Assembly: GCA_016187935.1 (NCBI GenBank)
Contig: JACPIU010000026.1
Location: 366,142 to 430,141, forward strand
DNA: 64,000 bases
Source of the DNA: Bdellovibrio sp.
Lineage (GTDB): Bacteria > Bdellovibrionota > Bacteriovoracia > Bacteriovoracales > Bacteriovoracaceae
Direction of reading: 5' to 3'
Position numbers and translations under genes: made by a program
The notes under the pieces: generated by a model
Told to the model about the DNA's origin: nothing
Seen by the model: only the letters and a program-made list of their open reading frames with translations
The model's database searches: none
In this document: positions 61,138 to 64,000 of the stretch, one piece after another
How positions within the stretch are numbered: position 1 is the stretch's first letter
Layout of the letters: each line of letters starts with the position of its first letter

Positions 61138-61557
61138 TTATCCATTCGCTTTTATTTTTTCTTTGGCAAATTTCTGTTGTGCTGTTTGTATCGTATGAGC
61201 ATGGGATTCATTGAGTTGCTTCAACTGGTTCTGTTGAGTGATTTTCAACTCCCCCACACGATCTTCATGGGCATGTTTAATATTCTCTAATTCCAAATCA
61301 AGTCGGTTTTTTTCTGAAGCATATACCTCTTCATGCCGTTTCCGTGCCTCAATAAGTTTGCATTCCAATTCAGTTTTTAAGAGGGCTGATTTTCTTTCAA
61401 AATCATCTTTTATCTGAGTTAATACCTCATGCTGGTGTTCCATTTGCTTTTTGATCACCTTATTGTTTTCATTTTGTACTTGCTTGATTTCGGCCTTGCC
61501 ACGGCTCTGTTCTGCTTCCTTGTGCTGTTGGAGTTGAATAGAAGAGATATCCGACAT
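61138..61557 (-). CDS. Coiled-coil protein, partner gene of the FliG-like protein
   Basis: 139 residues, almost entirely charged heptad sequence (Gln, Glu, Lys and His rich) from about residue 10 to 135, with no hydrophobic anchor. Form and position next to a FliG-like gene recall FliH or FliJ-type stalk proteins, but no sequence motif proves this. Coding potential rests on the continuous coiled coil and the tight spacing to the next gene. Confidence 0.55.
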   Translation of the reverse strand: MSDISSIQLQQHKEAEQSRGKAEIKQVQNENNKVIKKQMEHQHEVLTQIKDDFERKSALLKTELECKLIEARKRHEEVYASEKNRLDLELENIKHAHEDRVGELKITQQNQLKQLNESHAHTIQTAQQKFAKEKIKANG

Positions 61558-61630
61558 TTTTTGTCCTTTTAACGCTCTTTGCTTTGCTCAGAGACGCTCG
61601 TAGTCTATTATGATACGGAGGTGAAATGAT

Positions 61631-61717
61631 ATGGCACAAGCGGGCAAAAAGTTTCTTGCTAAAGTTTTGAATGAACCAAAAGGAAATTTTGGCCAACCTG
61701 TTGAAATATCTATTTAA
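61631..61717 (+). CDS. 28-residue microprotein
   Basis: ATG at 61631 with an almost perfect Shine-Dalgarno GGAGGTGA six bases upstream; product 'MAQAGKKFLAKVLNEPKGNF' plus 8 more residues, stop at 61715-61717. It begins with a basic amphipathic helix and ends 'GQPVEISI'. It lies 14 bases before the unknown membrane protein gene, so it is probably its first cistron. No family recognised. Confidence 0.5.
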   Translation: MAQAGKKFLAKVLNEPKGNFGQPVEISI

Positions 61718-61731
61718 GTTAGTGAAAACGA

Positions 61732-63024
61732 ATGGAACAAGATAGAGCTAATATACATATTGATTCTGCGACATCAAATAATTTCTTTGAGTGGACAAGT
61801 CTCAATCTGCAAAGTGTGACTTGGCAGGGACATTTTCAAGACGACTTTCTGGAGTTTTGGCGGGCGCTTTTTGAAAATGCTGAGATACCAATTATTTTTA
61901 GAAGACTCGAGATTCTAATCTCCCACATTAAGATAGGGCCGCTTTACACATGGTTTGTATGGTTACGTTCGAAATTTCTTATTTTTTGTTTTATCTATAA
62001 AGATTTGACGCTCTTGGAGTTATCGCACATATCAAAAATTCCAATGTCCACGATAGTGTTTGATCTGCGCCTTTTTCTAATAAAAACTTTTCCTGCCAAA
62101 GAGGAGCAGCTAACTGAACTACTGCATTTTCCTCATATGGCATCAGACAAGGCCCACCTACGTTTTTGCGATTTTTCACAACTTGGAATTCAAGCCGAGC
62201 AGATTTGGGCAGTCCATGGTGATGATCCCATGACTTCTTTGGAAATTACCCTTTATCCAGAATGGGAAACAATTTTAAGAAGCATTAAAACAAAAACAAA
62301 GAAGGAATTAGATCGAGAAGTTCACAAAAATTTTTCACAAAGTTTTTTTGTTAAATATGTGATTCATCTTATCATTTTAACTATCGTGGGGAGTCTCGTG
62401 ATTTTCCTGCTGCAATACCTCAGCAAATACAATGAAATGGTTTTGGCAGAACAATTTGAGGTTTATGAACCTCAATTTACCTGGTTGGACAAAGGCTTAG
62501 TATACAAGGATAAGCTCAACCTTGCAGAATCTGATAAGTTTAAAAATACTTTTGATGAGATTGAACAAATTACATCTCGTGATATCGAGGATTATACTAA
62601 TTTGGAAGAAGAGCGTTTTGATACTGAATCCGAGGTTGTCTTAACTTCATGGGATGCGATTCCAAAAGAGATTGAAGAATCTGATGCTATGGACCCTGCC
62701 AACCGTGAAGGCGGGTTTCGGGATATAAGTACAGGGAGTAAGAAAATTTTTCGCTTGATGATGAAGTCGGTTGTACCACTCACAACTCGAGAAGAAATAA
62801 GCAAACTTGTCGCAAAATATAAGATCGTAAAAGGTGACAAGCATGAGATCGGAACTTTCGTTCCAGGTGGCGTTTATTTTAATTTGTTTGTGCCTAAGGA
62901 ATATACCAAGGAATTCTTAGCGCAGGTTTTTGATATCGGAGAGTCAGTGCTTTATGAATCAAAAACATCAATTCCCAATCCCCCAGGCAAGATTCGCGTA
63001 TTGATTTGGATAAAAAATATTTAA
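61732..63024 (+). CDS. Single-pass membrane protein, N-terminal HTH-like segment, unknown function
   Basis: 430 residues. The N-terminal 200 residues are cytoplasmic and include 'TLLELSHISKIPMSTIVFDL' (about residue 88-107), which fits a sigma region-4-like helix-turn-helix. One membrane segment follows (about 203-226, 'HLIILTIVGSLVIFLLQYL'), then a very acidic linker (about 250-320) and a compact C-terminal domain of about 95 residues. This layout resembles membrane-bound transcription regulators, but no family is recognised and the helix-turn-helix call is tentative. A 28-residue microprotein precedes it. Confidence 0.55.
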   Translation: MEQDRANIHIDSATSNNFFEWTSLNLQSVTWQGHFQDDFLEFWRALFENAEIPIIFRRLEILISHIKIGPLYTWFVWLRSKFLIFCFIYKDLTLLELSHISKIPMSTIVFDLRLFLIKTFPAKEEQLTELLHFPHMASDKAHLRFCDFSQLGIQAEQIWAVHGDDPMTSLEITLYPEWETILRSIKTKTKKELDREVHKNFSQSFFVKYVIHLIILTIVGSLVIFLLQYLSKYNEMVLAEQFEVYEPQFTWLDKGLVYKDKLNLAESDKFKNTFDEIEQITSRDIEDYTNLEEERFDTESEVVLTSWDAIPKEIEESDAMDPANREGGFRDISTGSKKIFRLMMKSVVPLTTREEISKLVAKYKIVKGDKHEIGTFVPGGVYFNLFVPKEYTKEFLAQVFDIGESVLYESKTSIPNPPGKIRVLIWIKNI

Positions 63025-63029
63025 GGTTC

Positions 63030-63641
63030 TTAGTCTTTGGAAATTTCTAAAGAAAGTGAGAGTACCTTATCGCCCTGGGAAATCTTATCAAGAATTTCTT
63101 CACCCTGAATCACTTGGCCAAAAACAGTATTTTTTCCATCAAGCTGCGACAGGGTTGAAAGGCTTATGTAAAATTGTGAATCAGCACTGTCATTATCATT
63201 CTCGGCTTTGGCCATACCAACAGTGCCTTTAATGTGTTGAATGGAGTTGACTTCACCTCTAATTTTTTGACCGGATCCGCCACTACCAGTGTTTGTGGGA
63301 TCGCCCGTCTGTAAAATAAAATTTGGAACGACGCGATGAAAAGGTAGCCCATCATAAAAACCTTGTTCGACTAAGGTAATGAAGCGCTTGACTGTATTGG
63401 GAGCTTCTTTGGGGTAAAATTTGATTTTTATATTGCCGTGAATAGTTTTTAGGATGGCCACTTGTTTAGCGGCATTCTCCTGAATGCTTTGCTCGTTAGG
63501 TGAGGCGTTGTCTTTTTCCTCAGAACTTTGCTGGCAGGAAAGAGTGGCCGCTACCAGAATGGCCAAAATGAGATATACGAAATACGCAACTATCTTACTT
63601 GTCTCATGTGGATGATTTTCCGGTAAAAAATTATCATTCAT
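63030..63641 (-). CDS. Periplasmic cyclophilin-type peptidyl-prolyl isomerase, probable lipoprotein
   Basis: 203 residues. A membrane segment ends TLSC with Cys36, a poor but plausible lipobox, after an unusually long N-region of 16 residues. A linker rich in Ser, Glu and Asn leads to a bacterial PpiB-type cyclophilin domain: 'TIHGNIKIKFYPKEAPNTVK', 'GLPFHRVVPNFILQTGDP' (catalytic Arg), and 'GTVGMAKAENDNDSADSQFY' and 'NTVFGQVIQGEEIL'. It catalyses prolyl isomerisation in the envelope. It converges on the preceding gene with 5 bases between. Confidence 0.88.
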   Translation of the reverse strand: MNDNFLPENHPHETSKIVAYFVYLILAILVAATLSCQQSSEEKDNASPNEQSIQENAAKQVAILKTIHGNIKIKFYPKEAPNTVKRFITLVEQGFYDGLPFHRVVPNFILQTGDPTNTGSGGSGQKIRGEVNSIQHIKGTVGMAKAENDNDSADSQFYISLSTLSQLDGKNTVFGQVIQGEEILDKISQGDKVLSLSLEISKD

Positions 63642-63700
63642 ACATATAACTATACGAGGAACAGAGTTTTGAGAGAATTGTTTTTTTCGTTAAATTCATA

Positions 63701-63729
63701 TTGACAATAGCTTGCCACTTAAATAAATT
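63701..63729 (+). promoter_or_regulatory. Sigma-70 promoter for tRNA-Ala
   Basis: Perfect TTGACA (63701-63706), 17-bp spacer, TAAATT (63724-63729). It lies 28 bases before the tRNA. Confidence 0.7.
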
Positions 63730-63757
63730 GGCCCTCACCTTAAAATTTAGCTTTTGT

Positions 63758-63833
63758 GGGGATGTAGCTCAGTTGGGAGAGCATCTGCCTTGCACGCAGA
63801 GGGTCGCAGGTTCGATCCCTGTCATCTCCACCA
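63758..63833 (+). tRNA. tRNA-Ala (anticodon TGC)
   Basis: 76 nt with a complete cloverleaf: acceptor GGGGATG / CATCTCC including the G3:U70 pair that alanyl-tRNA synthetase requires, D-arm GCTC...GAGC, anticodon loop CTTGCAC with TGC, T-arm GCAGGTTCGATCCCTGT, and encoded CCA. The following 167 bases to the window end show no second tRNA and no 23S 5' end that I recognise, so it is not clearly part of an rRNA operon. Confidence 0.97.
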
Positions 63834-64000
63834 AAAAGTGGCTAATTATAAGTGATAAGGCTCTTTTAAAATTTAGAATAAGAAAAAGATTGCCGTTTTA
63901 ATTGACGGTGATAAAGACGAGAAGAGACCAAGAAAAGGTTTGGTGTAACGGATGCTAAAGGCAGTGGAAGCTGTTTTTCAGTTGAATTTACCCTTTAGTG

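Noticed and set aside
63834..64000. Start of a 23S rRNA gene after tRNA-Ala
   Set aside because: tRNA-Ala often lies in the 16S-23S spacer, but the following 167 bases show no recognisable 23S 5' end, and a separate promoter precedes the tRNA.
1..64000. Prophage, insertion sequence or CRISPR array
   Set aside because: No integrase, transposase, terminal inverted repeats, phage structural genes or regularly spaced repeats were found; gene order looks chromosomal throughout.

Overview
The window is AT-rich and almost completely coding. Its gene content points to a member of the Bdellovibrionota, probably Bacteriovoracia. The signs are two lon genes, two tandem short flagellins, a Tad/Flp pilus operon, TamA/TamB-type outer-membrane machinery, and many short secreted or envelope proteins with no recognisable family. 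The genus is an inference; no 16S rRNA is present. I see no prophage, insertion sequence or CRISPR array.

Layout. 1-5975: a TamB-like protein (5' end outside the window) overlapping a TamA/Omp85 barrel. 6016-7049: promoter, rplM, rpsI, terminator. 7262-12901: two secreted or anchored proteins (one a matrixin-type zinc protease), an AMIN-like protein and a first lon. 12965-22760 (minus): rpoZ, a degenerate acyl-CoA-synthetase-like protein, a FlgT_C-like secreted protein, an orphan peptide-binding lipoprotein, alaS, recX, recA and pgpA. 22789-24033: a protein with RelA/SpoT-like motifs. 24045-28794 (minus): an alpha/beta hydrolase, an FHA protein, recG, greA, a zinc ribbon and a membrane protein. 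28824-31570: a UbiB-like kinase and a GNAT acetyltransferase. 31642-33712: the flagellin locus, with a sigma-28 promoter and a five-codon leader. 33737-36737: an SDR-like protein, a hypothetical protein and a polytopic membrane protein. 36762-36944 (minus): a 182-nt rod-shaped RNA that looks like 6S RNA. 37023-44962: the Tad operon, with five prepilin-like proteins, prepilin peptidase, CpaB, CpaC, a CpaE-CpaF fusion and TadB. 45099-48008: a secreted RHS/YD protein and three small secreted single-cysteine proteins, two of them behind sigma-54 promoters. 48015-51347 (minus): a small membrane protein, a CheY-like regulator and a second lon. 51559-60703: glmU, glmS, a PcrA-type helicase, an AsmA-like protein, a Ppx/GppA phosphatase and a cyclic-nucleotide-binding protein. 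60700-63641: a stand-alone FliG-like protein with a coiled-coil partner, a 28-residue microprotein, a membrane protein of unknown function and a lipoprotein cyclophilin. 63701-63833: tRNA-Ala(TGC) with its own promoter.

Themes. Surface structures dominate: Tad pilus, flagellin, TamAB, AsmA and secreted proteins, as expected for a motile, possibly predatory, Gram-negative cell. The least explained parts are the sigma-54-linked small cysteine proteins beside the RHS protein (45052-48008), the 6S-like RNA, the RelA-like protein, and the orphan FliG module with the neighbouring microprotein and membrane protein.
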